This document shows, piece after piece, positions 43,919 through 52,775 of a stretch of DNA of 64,000 nt (the first letter of the stretch is position 1; each line of letters opens with the position of its first letter). This stretch comes from Ensifer sp. WSM1721 (GTDB lineage: Bacteria; Pseudomonadota; Alphaproteobacteria; Rhizobiales; Rhizobiaceae). The translations under genes were made by a program, and so were the position numbers. The notes under the pieces are model-generated. The model had not been told where the DNA came from, ran no database searches, and worked only from the letters and a program-made list of their open reading frames with translations. The DNA is taken from the NCBI RefSeq assembly GCF_000513895.2, contig NZ_CP165782.1, positions 806,001-870,000 of the forward strand, in the 5' to 3' direction.

Positions 43919-44770
43919 ATGAAAGTGGCCGGCCTCAACATCCACCCCTTGAAGAGCGGTCGCGCCGTGCCGCAAACGACCGTCGCGGTCAATCTCGACG
44001 GACTGGCCGGCGACCGGCGTTTCATGGTTGTCGAGCCCGATGGCCATTTCATCACGCAACGCGAGTTGCAGGCGCTGGCGCAGGTGGAAGCGCGGCAGAT
44101 CGAGGGCGGCGTGCACCTGAGAATGAACAGCCGCGAACTCGCCGTTCGCTTCGACCCCTATCGCCGCCTCGACGTTCGCGTCTGGTCGAGCGACGTCGAT
44201 GCCGCCGTCGCCGACGATGCAGTCAACGACACGCTGTCCGGCTGGTTGGCTCGGCCCGTCAAGCTCGTTCACATGGATGAAGAGGCCGAGCGCTTCGTCG
44301 GCGCCGAATGGGCAGGGGCGGCGGCCCCTGTCAGCTTCGCTGACGGCTTCCCGATCCTCATCACGACGACGGCCTCGCTTGCCGACCTCAACCGCACGCT
44401 GATCGAAAAGGGGCAAGAACCGGTCGGCATGGAGCGTTTCCGCACTAATATTCTGATAGATTGCGACGAGGCCTGGGCGGAAGACCTCTGGGAAAGCCTG
44501 GAGATCGCCGGCATCATCTTCGATCTCGTCAAGCCCTGCGCCCGGTGCATCATGACCACACAGGACCAGACGACCGGCGGACGCATCGGCGGCAATCCCA
44601 TCCAGGCGCTTGCGGAAAAGCGCATGTCGGCGGACCGCCGGGTGCCGGGTGTGCTCTTCGGCTGGAATGCCGTGCCGCGGAGCGAGGGAACCTTGAGGCT
44701 CGGCGACGAGGTCAAGGTCGCCCGCCGGCGGAGCGAAGGCTGGCCGATGAAGCTGCGCCGCAGCAGTTGA
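43919..44770 (+). CDS. MOSC-domain protein
   Basis: 283 aa. An N-terminal MOSC_N beta-barrel (LNIHPLKSGRAVPQTTVAVN, GLAGDRRFMVVEPDGHFITQ) precedes the MOSC domain with GMERFRTNILIDCDEAWAED, the conserved Cys in VKPCARCIMTTQDQTTGGR, and LFGWNAVPRSEGTLRLGDEV near the end. Relatives such as YcbX and mARC are molybdenum-cofactor enzymes that reduce N-hydroxylated compounds; the Cys in the VKPC motif would hold molybdenum. It lies 79 bp after the HD gene on the same strand. Confidence 0.88.
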   Translation: MKVAGLNIHPLKSGRAVPQTTVAVNLDGLAGDRRFMVVEPDGHFITQRELQALAQVEARQIEGGVHLRMNSRELAVRFDPYRRLDVRVWSSDVDAAVADDAVNDTLSGWLARPVKLVHMDEEAERFVGAEWAGAAAPVSFADGFPILITTTASLADLNRTLIEKGQEPVGMERFRTNILIDCDEAWAEDLWESLEIAGIIFDLVKPCARCIMTTQDQTTGGRIGGNPIQALAEKRMSADRRVPGVLFGWNAVPRSEGTLRLGDEVKVARRRSEGWPMKLRRSS

Positions 44771-44881
44771 GCGACATCGGGCTGCCGCATCAATTTCTGT
44801 GATCCCATCGTCAATTTAATTGGCTTTCCTCATTTTGTGCGCGCCGCCATATTATGGGCCCTCATCAACCGGAGCTTGCCC

Positions 44882-46120
44882 ATGTCCGCTGTTTCTCCCG
44901 CCGCTATCCGCGCCGTCGAGCGCAGCAGCTTGCCCTGGCTCATCATCGTCGCCGGCTCCTTGATCGCCATGCTAACCTTCGGTCCGCGCTCGGCCATGGG
45001 GTTCTTTCAACTGCCGATGTTGGCGGAAAAAGGCTGGGATAGAACGACCTTCGGCCTCGCCATGGCGCTCCAGAACCTCTGCTGGGGACTCGGTCAGCCA
45101 TTCTTCGGGGCGATCGCCGACAAGTTCGGGACTTGGCGCGTGCTCGCGCTCTCGGGCGTCGTCTATGCCTCGGGCCTTTTCATGATGGCCTTTGCCGATG
45201 CGCCGATCTGGCTGCATGTCGGCGGCGGCGTCCTCGTTGGTCTCGGCGTCGCCTCGGGGTCTTTCGGCATCGTGCTCTCCGCCTTCGCCCGCAATGTCGC
45301 GCCTGAGCAACGTTCGCTCGCCTTTGGCATAGGCACCGCTGCGGGATCGGCCGGCATGTTCCTGTTCGCGCCGCTGAGTCAGGGGCTTATTTCCGCCTAT
45401 GGCTGGTCCGACAGTCTCGTCTATCTCGGTCTGTTGATGCTATTGGTCCCGCTCGTTGCTGTCCCGCTCAGGGGCAATGCAGCCTCCGGGCGCCAGTCGG
45501 AGGCGCTCTACAAGCAGACAATCGGCGAGGCTCTCAAGGAAGCGTTCGGCCATCGGAGCTATCTGTTGCTTGTCTCCGGCTTCTTTGTGTGCGGCTACCA
45601 AGTCGCGTTCATCACGGCGCATTTCCCGGCCTATATCGGCGACATCGGCATCGATGCGCGCTATGCGGTGATCGCGCTGGCCCTTATCGGCTTCTTCAAC
45701 ATCATCGGTTCGCTGTCGGCCGGCTTCATCGGCCAGCGCTATTCGAAGCCCTATTTCCTCGCGCTGATCTATATTGCCCGCTCGGTCGCAGTCACCGCTT
45801 TCCTGTTGCTGCCGCAATCTCCGACTTCGGTCATCGTCTTCGCGATCGTCATGGGGCTCTTGTGGCTCTCGACCGTGCCGCCGACGAACGCTCTGGTGGC
45901 GATCATGTTCGGGACGCGACACCTCGGCTTGCTCGGCGGCATCGTCTTCCTGTCGCACCAGATCGGCTCGTTCCTGGGTGTGTGGATGGGCGGTTATCTC
46001 TACGATCAGTTCGGATCCTACGATCCGGTCTGGTGGGTGGGCGTGGCGCTCGGCCTCTTCGCTGCCATCGTCCATTGGCCGATCGAGGAGCGGGGCGTCG
46101 CGCGTCCGGCCATGGCGTAA
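44882..46120 (+). CDS. Major facilitator superfamily transporter
   Basis: 412 aa from the ATG at 44882. Twelve hydrophobic helices are visible. The signature loop between helices 2 and 3 is FFGAIADKFGTWRVLALSG, near residue 75. The second half repeats it with SLSAGFIGQRYSKPYFLALI. The family is close to the oxalate/formate-type and other monocarboxylate carriers, but the substrate cannot be assigned. The last 14 residues (HWPIEERGVARPAM) are cytoplasmic. A strong hairpin terminator follows. Confidence 0.9.
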   Translation: MSAVSPAAIRAVERSSLPWLIIVAGSLIAMLTFGPRSAMGFFQLPMLAEKGWDRTTFGLAMALQNLCWGLGQPFFGAIADKFGTWRVLALSGVVYASGLFMMAFADAPIWLHVGGGVLVGLGVASGSFGIVLSAFARNVAPEQRSLAFGIGTAAGSAGMFLFAPLSQGLISAYGWSDSLVYLGLLMLLVPLVAVPLRGNAASGRQSEALYKQTIGEALKEAFGHRSYLLLVSGFFVCGYQVAFITAHFPAYIGDIGIDARYAVIALALIGFFNIIGSLSAGFIGQRYSKPYFLALIYIARSVAVTAFLLLPQSPTSVIVFAIVMGLLWLSTVPPTNALVAIMFGTRHLGLLGGIVFLSHQIGSFLGVWMGGYLYDQFGSYDPVWWVGVALGLFAAIVHWPIEERGVARPAMA

Positions 46121-46129
46121 ATCAAATCC

Positions 46130-46157
46130 GATGCGCCCGGGATTTCTCGGGCGCATC
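46130..46157 (+). terminator. Hairpin terminator after the MFS gene
   Basis: GATGCGCCCG and CGGGCGCATC form a perfect 10-bp stem with an 8-nt loop, 9 bp past the stop, followed by the T-rich TTCCTT. It separates the MFS gene from the nad operon. Confidence 0.75.
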
Positions 46158-46224
46158 TTCCTTGAAATCTGTCACAAAACTTTCTAAATCAGTCGCGGCG
46201 GCTCAGCCGCTTTTGTTTTGACGC

Positions 46225-46249
46225 AATTATGCTCAATGTGAGCATAATT
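46225..46249 (+). promoter_or_regulatory. NadQ-type operator at the nadA promoter
   Basis: AATTATGCTC and GAGCATAATT are perfect 10-bp arms around AATGT. A -35-like TTGACG stands at 46218-46223 and the right arm holds a CATAAT that could be the -10. The nadABC operons of alphaproteobacteria are known to be repressed by NadQ, whose gene lies at 50652-51635, so this is probably its site. Confidence 0.75.
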
Positions 46250-46284
46250 GGCGGTTGCCGGAGACGGCAAGAGAGGAGAGCCCG

Positions 46285-47364
46285 ATGACAACACTCGACC
46301 TTCGCGCGGATGCAGCGTCTGCCCCGACGTTCGTAAGCGCTGCGGCGCGCTTCGGCGTCATCGAGAAACCGGACCTCGCCTTTACAGCGGCGATCGCCCG
46401 CGAGACCGAGCATCTCTACGAGAAGGTCAAGGACTTCATTCCGGCGATCGAGTGGCCCGCCTATGCGCCCTACGTGCACGCGATCAACCGGCTGAAGAAA
46501 GAGCGCAACGCCGTCATTCTGGCACACAACTACCAGACGCCGGATATCTTCCACTGCGTCGCCGATATTGTCGGGGATTCCCTGCAGCTTGCGCGTGATG
46601 CCACCAAGGTCGATGCCGAAATCATCGTCCAGTGCGGTGTGCACTTCATGGCCGAAACGTCGAAGCTGCTCAATCCGGAAAAGACCGTGCTGATCCCGGA
46701 CGTCAAGGCCGGCTGCTCGCTTTCGGAATCGATCACCGGCGCCGATGTGCGGCTGCTGAAGCAGCGCTATCCCGGCGTGCCGGTCGTCACCTACGTCAAT
46801 ACCTCGGCAGAGGTGAAGGCGGAGACCGATATCTGCTGCACCTCGTCCAACGTGCTTGCCGTCGTCGAAAGCTTCGAATCCGATACGGTGCTCTGCATTC
46901 CGGACGAATATCTGGCGATGAACGTCGCGCGCCAGACGAACAAGAAGATCCTGACCTGGAAGGGGCACTGCGAGGTCCACGAGCGCTTCACGGCGGGCGA
47001 ACTCCTGGCCTACAAGGAGGCCAATCCCGGTATCGAGATTATCGGCCACCCGGAATGCCATCCGGACGTGATCGCCGTCTGCGACTTCTCCGGCTCCACC
47101 TCTGGCATGATCAACTACGTCAAGGACAAGCGGCCTGAGCGGGTGCTGCTCGTGACCGAATGCTCGATGGCGTCGAACATCCAGGCGGAAGTCAAAGGCG
47201 TCGACTTCGTCAAGCCCTGCAATCTCTGTCCGCACATGAAGCGCATCACGCTGCCGAAGATCCTCGACAGTCTGCTCAACATGACGGAGGAGGTTCTGGT
47301 CGATCCCGCGATCGCCGACCGCGCGCGCCTCGCTGTCGAGCGCATGGTCAACCTCAAGCAGTAA
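46285..47364 (+). CDS. nadA: Quinolinate synthase NadA
   Basis: 359 aa from the ATG at 46285, with GAGGAG upstream. It keeps the conserved [20 protein letters not shown] near residue 90, the Cys ligands of its [4Fe-4S] cluster in [30 protein letters not shown] and CHPDVIAV, and [12 protein letters not shown] near residue 190. It condenses iminoaspartate with dihydroxyacetone phosphate to make quinolinate. It is first in nadABC, downstream of a palindromic operator. Confidence 0.97.
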   Translation: MTTLDLRADAASAPTFVSAAARFGVIEKPDLAFTAAIARETEHLYEKVKDFIPAIEWPAYAPYVHAINRLKKERNAVILAHNYQTPDIFHCVADIVGDSLQLARDATKVDAEIIVQCGVHFMAETSKLLNPEKTVLIPDVKAGCSLSESITGADVRLLKQRYPGVPVVTYVNTSAEVKAETDICCTSSNVLAVVESFESDTVLCIPDEYLAMNVARQTNKKILTWKGHCEVHERFTAGELLAYKEANPGIEIIGHPECHPDVIAVCDFSGSTSGMINYVKDKRPERVLLVTECSMASNIQAEVKGVDFVKPCNLCPHMKRITLPKILDSLLNMTEEVLVDPAIADRARLAVERMVNLKQ

Positions 47365-47370
47365 TTCAAA

Positions 47371-47414
47371 GCGGGATGAGGAAAAGTGTGCGCGGTTTTC
47401 CGCCCGCATCCCGC
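47371..47414. repeat. Dispersed two-tier stem-loop inside the nad operon
   Basis: Outer arms GCGGGATG and CATCCCGC (8 bp), inner arms GGAAAA (47380-47385) and TTTTCC (47396-47401). It is a near copy, inverted, of 23631-23678. It fills the gap between nadA and nadB and may stabilise or process the transcript. Confidence 0.75.
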
Positions 47415-47482
47415 TCCAACCTTTGACGCAGCCGGGCACATGGCCCGGCGCAGTAGTAGGCCGTTGGAGGAGTAACCGAGCC

Positions 47483-49081
47483 ATGCTGACCGACCATTTT
47501 CGCCCGCAGTCCTTCAATGGGATCGACGACATCGTCATCGTCGGCGGCGGGCTTGCCGGACTTTTCTGCGCATTGAAGCTCGCGCCGCGTCCCGTCACCA
47601 TCCTCGCTGCCGCGCCGATCGGCCACGGCGCTTCCTCGGCCTGGGCGCAAGGTGGCATTGCTGCGGCGATGAGCACCGGCGACACCTTCGAGAAACACGT
47701 CGCCGATACGGTCGCCGCCGGTGCCGGCATCGTCGACGAGAAGATGACGCGGATGATGGTCGCCGAAGGACCTGCCCGCATCCACGACCTGCTCGAATAT
47801 GGCGTGCCCTTCGACCGCGATCTCGAGGGCAAGCTCCTGCTTTCGCGCGAGGCCGCGCATTCCGAGCGGCGCATCGTCCGCGTCAAGGGCGACATGGCCG
47901 GCAAGGCGATCATGGAAGCGTTGATCGCCGCCGTGCGGCGCACACCGTCGATCCGCGTGCTCGAAGGCTATGTCGTCGAGGAACTGGTGCGCGAAGGACG
48001 GTTCATTTCCGGCGTCGTCGCAAGGCCGGATGCTGGTCAGTCGAAGAGCCGCGTTTCCTTCCCGGCGCGCGCCGTCGTCCTCTGCTCGGGCGGCGTGGGG
48101 CATCTCTATGCCGTCACCACCAATCCGTGGGAAGCCTGCGGCCAGGGCGTCGGCATGGCGGCGCGGGCTGGCGCTATCATCGCCGATCCCGAATTCGTCC
48201 AGTTCCATCCGACCGCAATCAATATCGGCAAGGACCCGGCACCGCTCGCGACCGAGGCGCTGCGCGGCGACGGCGCGATCCTCATCAACTCCAAGGGCCA
48301 TCGATTCATGCTCGACATCCACCCCGATGGCGAGCTGGCGCCGCGCGACGTCGTCTCGCGGGGTGTCTTCGCCGAGGTCAAGGCCGGACGCGGCGCCTTC
48401 CTCGATTGCACCAAGGCGGTAGGCAAGCATTTCCCCGAAATGTTCCCGACCGTCTATGCCTCCTGCATGGCTGCCCGGATCGACCCGGTGACGCAGCCGA
48501 TTCCCGTCGCTCCGGCGGTGCACTACCACATGGGCGGGGTGCTGACGGATGGAGAGGGGCGGACCTCGATCGACGGTCTCTGGGCGGCCGGCGAGGTGAC
48601 CTCGACCGGGGTTCACGGCGCCAATCGCCTGGCCTCGAATTCGCTGCTCGAGGCGGTGGTCTTCGCGGCGCGTATCGCGGAAAACATCAAGGGCACCCTG
48701 CCGGCGCCGAAGCTCGCCCATTGGGGCGACGATGCCGGCGAGAGCGACGATCTGGTGACGGTCGAGGATAGCCCGCCCTTCAAGGTGTTGCGCCGTCTGA
48801 TGAGCGAATGCGTCGGCGTCGTGCGCACGCGCGGGAGCCTGACGCGGGCGATCCGCGAGATCGCCGATCTGGAGCGCGCCAACAACCGATTGCGCTTTGC
48901 CAATATCGTCACCACGGCCAAGCTCATCGCGGTCGCCGCGCTGCAGCGCACGGAAAGCCGTGGTGGCCATTTCCGCGCCGATTGCCCGACCGATCGGCCG
49001 GAATGGCAACGCAGGACCTATCTGACGCTCGCTCAGGCCGAGCGCCTCGCAGCAGACGTGGCCGAGACAGAGCCGGCATGA
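47483..49081 (+). CDS. nadB: L-aspartate oxidase NadB
   Basis: 532 aa from the ATG at 47483, with GGAGGAG upstream. The FAD-binding Rossmann start is [20 protein letters not shown], the substrate-domain motif is [20 protein letters not shown], and [20 protein letters not shown] and [20 protein letters not shown] followed by WAAGEV are typical. It oxidises L-aspartate to iminoaspartate with FAD, feeding NadA. The C-terminal helical cap ends near the stop. Confidence 0.97.
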   Translation: MLTDHFRPQSFNGIDDIVIVGGGLAGLFCALKLAPRPVTILAAAPIGHGASSAWAQGGIAAAMSTGDTFEKHVADTVAAGAGIVDEKMTRMMVAEGPARIHDLLEYGVPFDRDLEGKLLLSREAAHSERRIVRVKGDMAGKAIMEALIAAVRRTPSIRVLEGYVVEELVREGRFISGVVARPDAGQSKSRVSFPARAVVLCSGGVGHLYAVTTNPWEACGQGVGMAARAGAIIADPEFVQFHPTAINIGKDPAPLATEALRGDGAILINSKGHRFMLDIHPDGELAPRDVVSRGVFAEVKAGRGAFLDCTKAVGKHFPEMFPTVYASCMAARIDPVTQPIPVAPAVHYHMGGVLTDGEGRTSIDGLWAAGEVTSTGVHGANRLASNSLLEAVVFAARIAENIKGTLPAPKLAHWGDDAGESDDLVTVEDSPPFKVLRRLMSECVGVVRTRGSLTRAIREIADLERANNRLRFANIVTTAKLIAVAALQRTESRGGHFRADCPTDRPEWQRRTYLTLAQAERLAADVAETEPA

Positions 49082-49124
49082 CGTCGGCAACCCGCAAGAT
49101 GACCTCAATCGCGAGAACAACGCC

Positions 49125-50027
49125 ATGACCTCTGCCCTTCGTCCGGAATTGCCCACCCTCATGGTGGAAGAGCAGGTGAAAGCCGCGCTCCTGGAGGATT
49201 TGGGTCGAGCTGGCGACATCACCACGCTTTCCACCATCGGGCCGGACATGACGGCGACGGCGCATATGAGTGTGCGCGAAGCGGGCGCGATCGCCGGCCT
49301 GGACCTGGCGCGCACAGCGTTCCGCCTCGTCGATCCTTCGATCCGTTTCGAGGCGCTCGCCGCCGACGGCGACCGCGTGAGGCCCGGCACGACGATTGCC
49401 CGAATCTCGGGCCGTGCCCGCGGCGTGCTTTCGGCGGAACGGGTGGCGCTCAACTTTCTCATGCATCTTTCGGGGATCGCGACCTATACGGCGAAGTTCG
49501 CCGACGAGATCGCCCATACCGCGGCAAAGGTGTGCTGCACGCGCAAGACCATCCCCGGCCTGCGCGCCCTCGAGAAATACGCCGTTCGGCTCGGCGGCGG
49601 CTCCAACCATCGCTACGGCCTCGACGACGCGGTGCTGATCAAGGACAATCACATTGCCGTTTGCGGCGGTGTCGCGGGCGCGATCCGCGCCGCGCGCGGC
49701 TATTGCGGCCACCTTGTCAAGGTCGAGGTCGAAGTCGACGGGCTCGCGCAGTTGCGCGAGGCGTTGGCGGCTACGCCGCACGTCGTCCTGCTCGACAATA
49801 TGGGGCCGGACCTGCTGCGCGAAGCCGTGGCAATCAATGCCGCGCATTGGGGATTGAGCGCTGCCTCCTATGCCGGCGATGAGCGTCGAACGCGGCTGGA
49901 AGCGTCCGGCAATGTGAGGATCGAGACGATCCGCGCGATAGCCGAAAGTGGCGTCGACTTCATCTCGACGTCGAAGATCACCATGGCGGCGCCAACCCTC
50001 GACATCGGCCTTGACGTGTCGATTTAG
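49125..50027 (+). CDS. nadC: Nicotinate-nucleotide pyrophosphorylase (carboxylating) NadC
   Basis: 300 aa. VALNFLMHLSGIATYTAKFA, then CCTRKTIPGLRALEKYAVRL with GGGSNHRYGLDDAVLIKDNH, are the conserved substrate motifs (His and Lys ligands of quinolinate and PRPP). VEVEVDGLAQL and LLDNMGPDLL supply the acidic PRPP residues. It converts quinolinate and PRPP to nicotinate mononucleotide and CO2, the last step of the operon, 43 bp after nadB. Confidence 0.97.
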   Translation: MTSALRPELPTLMVEEQVKAALLEDLGRAGDITTLSTIGPDMTATAHMSVREAGAIAGLDLARTAFRLVDPSIRFEALAADGDRVRPGTTIARISGRARGVLSAERVALNFLMHLSGIATYTAKFADEIAHTAAKVCCTRKTIPGLRALEKYAVRLGGGSNHRYGLDDAVLIKDNHIAVCGGVAGAIRAARGYCGHLVKVEVEVDGLAQLREALAATPHVVLLDNMGPDLLREAVAINAAHWGLSAASYAGDERRTRLEASGNVRIETIRAIAESGVDFISTSKITMAAPTLDIGLDVSI

Positions 50028-50132
50028 TCAGGCTCTCCGGTTACAATGCAACTCTGCCGCGTTCGCGCGGAACGACCCCGGCAGCCGCGCGTTGTCCCCC
50101 ATCAGCCCGGGAGTGATGAGGAAGGATCTCCG

Positions 50133-50651
50133 ATGATGAGAATGATGATCGCGATTGCCTATGCGGCGGGAATGGCGGCCGCCGCCTCGGCGCAACAATC
50201 CTCCCAAACGGCCACTGCCGAGTTCGTGGGCAAGGACGGCAAGGACACCGGAAGGGCGACTTTGACGGCCGGCGGCAAGGGCGTGCTGATCGAGATGGAG
50301 GTGAGCGGCCTACCCAAGGATACCTGGGTTGCCTTCCACGCTCATGAAAACGGGCGCTGCGATGCGGCAGGAGGCTTCGAATCGGCCGGCAACCATTTCG
50401 TCGGAGAGGACGAAAACGCGGAGCATGGCTTCCTCGCGGCAAACGGTCCTCATATAGGGGACATGCCGAACCAATATGTCGGGGCTGATGGCATCCTGCG
50501 CGCGCAGGTCTTCAACAGCTTCGTATCGCTCGACGACAAGGGAAACGCCCTCCGCGGGCGTGCCCTGGTGATACACGCGCATTCCGACGACAATCGCAGC
50601 CAGCCGGCCGGCGATGCCGGCGATCGCCTGGCCTGCGCCGTTGTCCAATAG
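50133..50651 (+). CDS. sodC: Cu/Zn superoxide dismutase, periplasmic
   Basis: 172 aa from the ATG at 50133. A short signal peptide (MIAIAYAAGMAAAASA) is followed by the SodC barrel. Metal ligands are visible: two His in VAFHAHENGRCDA, a third in GNHFVG, further His and Asp in EHGFLAANGPHIGDMPNQY and the final His in LVIHAHSDDNRSQPAGDAGD. Conserved Cys in RCDA and LACAVV form the disulfide. It removes superoxide in the periplasm. It lies 105 bp after nadC; its stop codon abuts the stop of the convergent nadQ. Confidence 0.9.
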   Translation: MMRMMIAIAYAAGMAAAASAQQSSQTATAEFVGKDGKDTGRATLTAGGKGVLIEMEVSGLPKDTWVAFHAHENGRCDAAGGFESAGNHFVGEDENAEHGFLAANGPHIGDMPNQYVGADGILRAQVFNSFVSLDDKGNALRGRALVIHAHSDDNRSQPAGDAGDRLACAVVQ

Positions 50652-51635
50652 TTATCGCCCTCCAACCTTGAGGCCGGGGGCAGGGCGTTCGTCGAGAATC
50701 TGACGGCGAAAGCGGAAGAGCGCTGCCGGCCGGCCACCCGTGGAGGCGAGCGTCACGCCGGTCGGCTCCACCAGTTCCGCCCCTTCGACCAGCCGACGGA
50801 AGTTCTGCTTGTGCAGGTGCCTGCCGGAGATCGCTTCGACGGTCGCCTGCAGGTCGGTAAGGGTGAATTCGGGAGGCATCAATTCGAAGACGACGGGCCT
50901 GTATTTGATCTTGCCGCGCAGCCGGGCAACGGCGGTCGCGGCGATGCGGCGGTGGTCGTGCCGCATCGCCAGCCCCAGCGCCGGGTTCTCGGGATTGCGG
51001 CGATGGCCGTCGATCACCGCTTCGCGCACGAGTCCCGCTTCGTAAAGCAGTTCGTAGCGCTCCAGCACGCGCTCCTCGTCCCAGGGAAAATCGTCGAGAC
51101 CGAAGGCGAGGCGCACCCGCGAACGGCGCTGCACGGTCGAAGCGGACTTCTCCTCGCCCGATAGCTCTACCTCCCATCGACCAAGCGCCGGCAGGATCGT
51201 CTGGTCGAGGATGGCGGGGCGGCCCTGCCGCCAGTCTTCCCACGGCAGGTAGCCGTACCAGTCCCGCCAGTGGGCGCCGGCCTCGGCGAGCCGCTCGTTG
51301 TTCTCGGCGTCGGTGCGTGTCAGCGCCAGATAGCCGACCGAGACCATGTGCTTGCCTTCTTCCCCAGGCAGATGCTGGCGGCCGCGGTCGCCGAACGTAT
51401 AAAGCTGCTCGATGTAGCCGAGCTTGAGCGCGGTTTGCTTTTCGACATGGGCGCGAAGGTTCGCCTCAAAGGTGCGGTGATGGGCCGGATCGAAGGGTCC
51501 AAAGGGCAGACTATCGCGCGAGTCTCCATCCGCTTCGCTGACGGCGAGGATACGCGGACTTCGGTTTACGACGGCGACGACGACCGCGTTGAGCCCGATC
51601 TCGACGGTGATCGGCCGCTCTTCAACGACCGACAT
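50652..51635 (-). CDS. nadQ: NAD biosynthesis repressor NadQ (NUDIX fold plus winged helix)
   Basis: 327 aa from the ATG at 51635, with GGAGAAGG upstream. Residues 8-150 are a NUDIX-like fold (VEIGLNAVVVAVVNRSPRIL, LGYIEQLYTFGDRGRQHLPG) in which the catalytic box GX5EX7REUXEEXGU is missing, so it binds but probably does not hydrolyse. Residues 230-320 hold a winged helix (FTLTDLQATVEAISGRHLHK, then QNFRRLVEGAELVEPTG). This matches NadQ/COG4111, which represses nadABC in alphaproteobacteria. It overlaps the phosphatase gene upstream by 14 nt. Confidence 0.88.
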   Translation of the reverse strand: MSVVEERPITVEIGLNAVVVAVVNRSPRILAVSEADGDSRDSLPFGPFDPAHHRTFEANLRAHVEKQTALKLGYIEQLYTFGDRGRQHLPGEEGKHMVSVGYLALTRTDAENNERLAEAGAHWRDWYGYLPWEDWRQGRPAILDQTILPALGRWEVELSGEEKSASTVQRRSRVRLAFGLDDFPWDEERVLERYELLYEAGLVREAVIDGHRRNPENPALGLAMRHDHRRIAATAVARLRGKIKYRPVVFELMPPEFTLTDLQATVEAISGRHLHKQNFRRLVEGAELVEPTGVTLASTGGRPAALFRFRRQILDERPAPGLKVGGR

Positions 51636-52164
51636 CAGACGCCTTCTCCGGACGGAGCGGCAGGGCGAAGGGCGCATTGCCGTCGGCATCGGCGCCGCGG
51701 CCGATCGAGCGCACGGCGGCGGCAAGGCGTCCGTTGCGAGAGAGCGCCCGATCGCCGATCTCCACGAGCCGCGCATTCGGCGTTGCGAAAGGCGAAGCAA
51801 GCCGTAAGCGCCTCGCCAGATACTCATCGTCCTGGTCCGGCTCGACGGCGAGGGCGGCGATCAGCGCCGCGGCGGGCGAGCGGGAAACGCCCATCCAGCA
51901 ATGGATGAGCAGTGGCCGCCCGCGGTCCCAGTTGCGGGCAAAGTCGATGATGCGTTCGACGTGCTCTTCCTGCGGCGCGACGAGATCGCCGGTGCCGGCA
52001 AAGCTGATATCGTTGACACCAATCGTCAGATGCTTCGTCTGGTCGATCACGGCGGGACGGTGAAAATCCTGACCTTTTGCCACGAGGCTCAGCATTTCGC
52101 GGCAGCCGTGGCGAACGGCCATTTCAGCGATGCGCGCGAGCGGCGAGACGACGATCACCGCCAC
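51622..52164 (-). CDS. Dual-specificity/tyrosine-type phosphatase
   Basis: 180 aa from a GTG at 52164, with AGGAGG upstream. The P-loop is LIHCWMGVSRSPAAALIAAL, an intact HCX5R site near residue 90, with the preceding acid region FAGTGDLVAPQEEHVERIID. The rest is helical. It is a soluble protein or phosphoester phosphatase with unknown target. It sits between an HD hydrolase and nadQ with overlaps, so its activity may serve NAD or nucleotide metabolism. Confidence 0.88.
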   Translation of the reverse strand: MAVIVVSPLARIAEMAVRHGCREMLSLVAKGQDFHRPAVIDQTKHLTIGVNDISFAGTGDLVAPQEEHVERIIDFARNWDRGRPLLIHCWMGVSRSPAAALIAALAVEPDQDDEYLARRLRLASPFATPNARLVEIGDRALSRNGRLAAAVRSIGRGADADGNAPFALPLRPEKASDVGR

Positions 52165-52166
52165 GG

Positions 52167-52775
52167 TCAGGCCTCCTGCCGTGCCCTGCTGCGCTCGGCT
52201 TCCAGCGCGCTGAAGCGCGCCGCGAAGAGGCGCTGCGCCTCGACTGCGGGCAGGGGATCGATCAACAGGGCCTCGCGGGTGATACCACGCGGCTGGCCGA
52301 AGAACTTACGAGCCTCCTCCGCCGAGAATCCGGCGAGTTCCGTGGCCTCGAAATAGGCCGCAACTCGGTCGGCCTTCTTGATCCGCTCCTTGAGCTCTTT
52401 GGGCGTGTGCGGCGGCAGTCCGAAGCGCAGGTGCACGGCGCTCTCGAGCCGCTTTTCCACACTCTTGTAGCCGCCGCCGACGACCGCCTTGAAAGGGGAG
52501 ATCATATCGCCGATGACATATTCCGGCGCATCGTGGAGCAGGGCCATCAGGCAGTCCTCGGCATTGCAGCGGTTGGTACGGCGGAAAATGTCCTCGACGA
52601 CAAGGCTGTGCTGGGCCACCGAAAACGCGTGGTCGCCCGAGGTCTGACCGTTCCAGCGCGCCACGCGGGCGAGCCCATGGGCGATGTCGGAAAGCTCGAC
52701 ATCGAGCGGCGAGGGATCGAGAAGATCGAGCCGCCGGCCGGAAAGCATGCGCTGCCAGGCGCGCGCATTCATCAT
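52167..52775 (-). CDS. HD-domain phosphohydrolase (YfbR-like)
   Basis: 202 aa from the ATG at 52775, which overlaps the ygfZ stop (ATGA). The HD set is visible: ARWNGQTSGDHAFSVAQHSL near residue 45, LMALLHDAPEYVIGDMISPF near residue 80, and ERIKKADRVAAYFEATE later. YfbR-type enzymes are 5'-deoxynucleotidases. The closeness to nadQ and a phosphatase fits nucleotide metabolism, but the substrate is unproven. Confidence 0.86.
   Translation of the reverse strand: MMNARAWQRMLSGRRLDLLDPSPLDVELSDIAHGLARVARWNGQTSGDHAFSVAQHSLVVEDIFRRTNRCNAEDCLMALLHDAPEYVIGDMISPFKAVVGGGYKSVEKRLESAVHLRFGLPPHTPKELKERIKKADRVAAYFEATELAGFSAEEARKFFGQPRGITREALLIDPLPAVEAQRLFAARFSALEAERSRARQEA

Noticed and set aside
47366..49462. 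698-codon frame antisense to nadB
   Set aside because: nadB has all family motifs and a ribosome binding site; the antisense product is Arg/Asp/His-rich and matches nothing.
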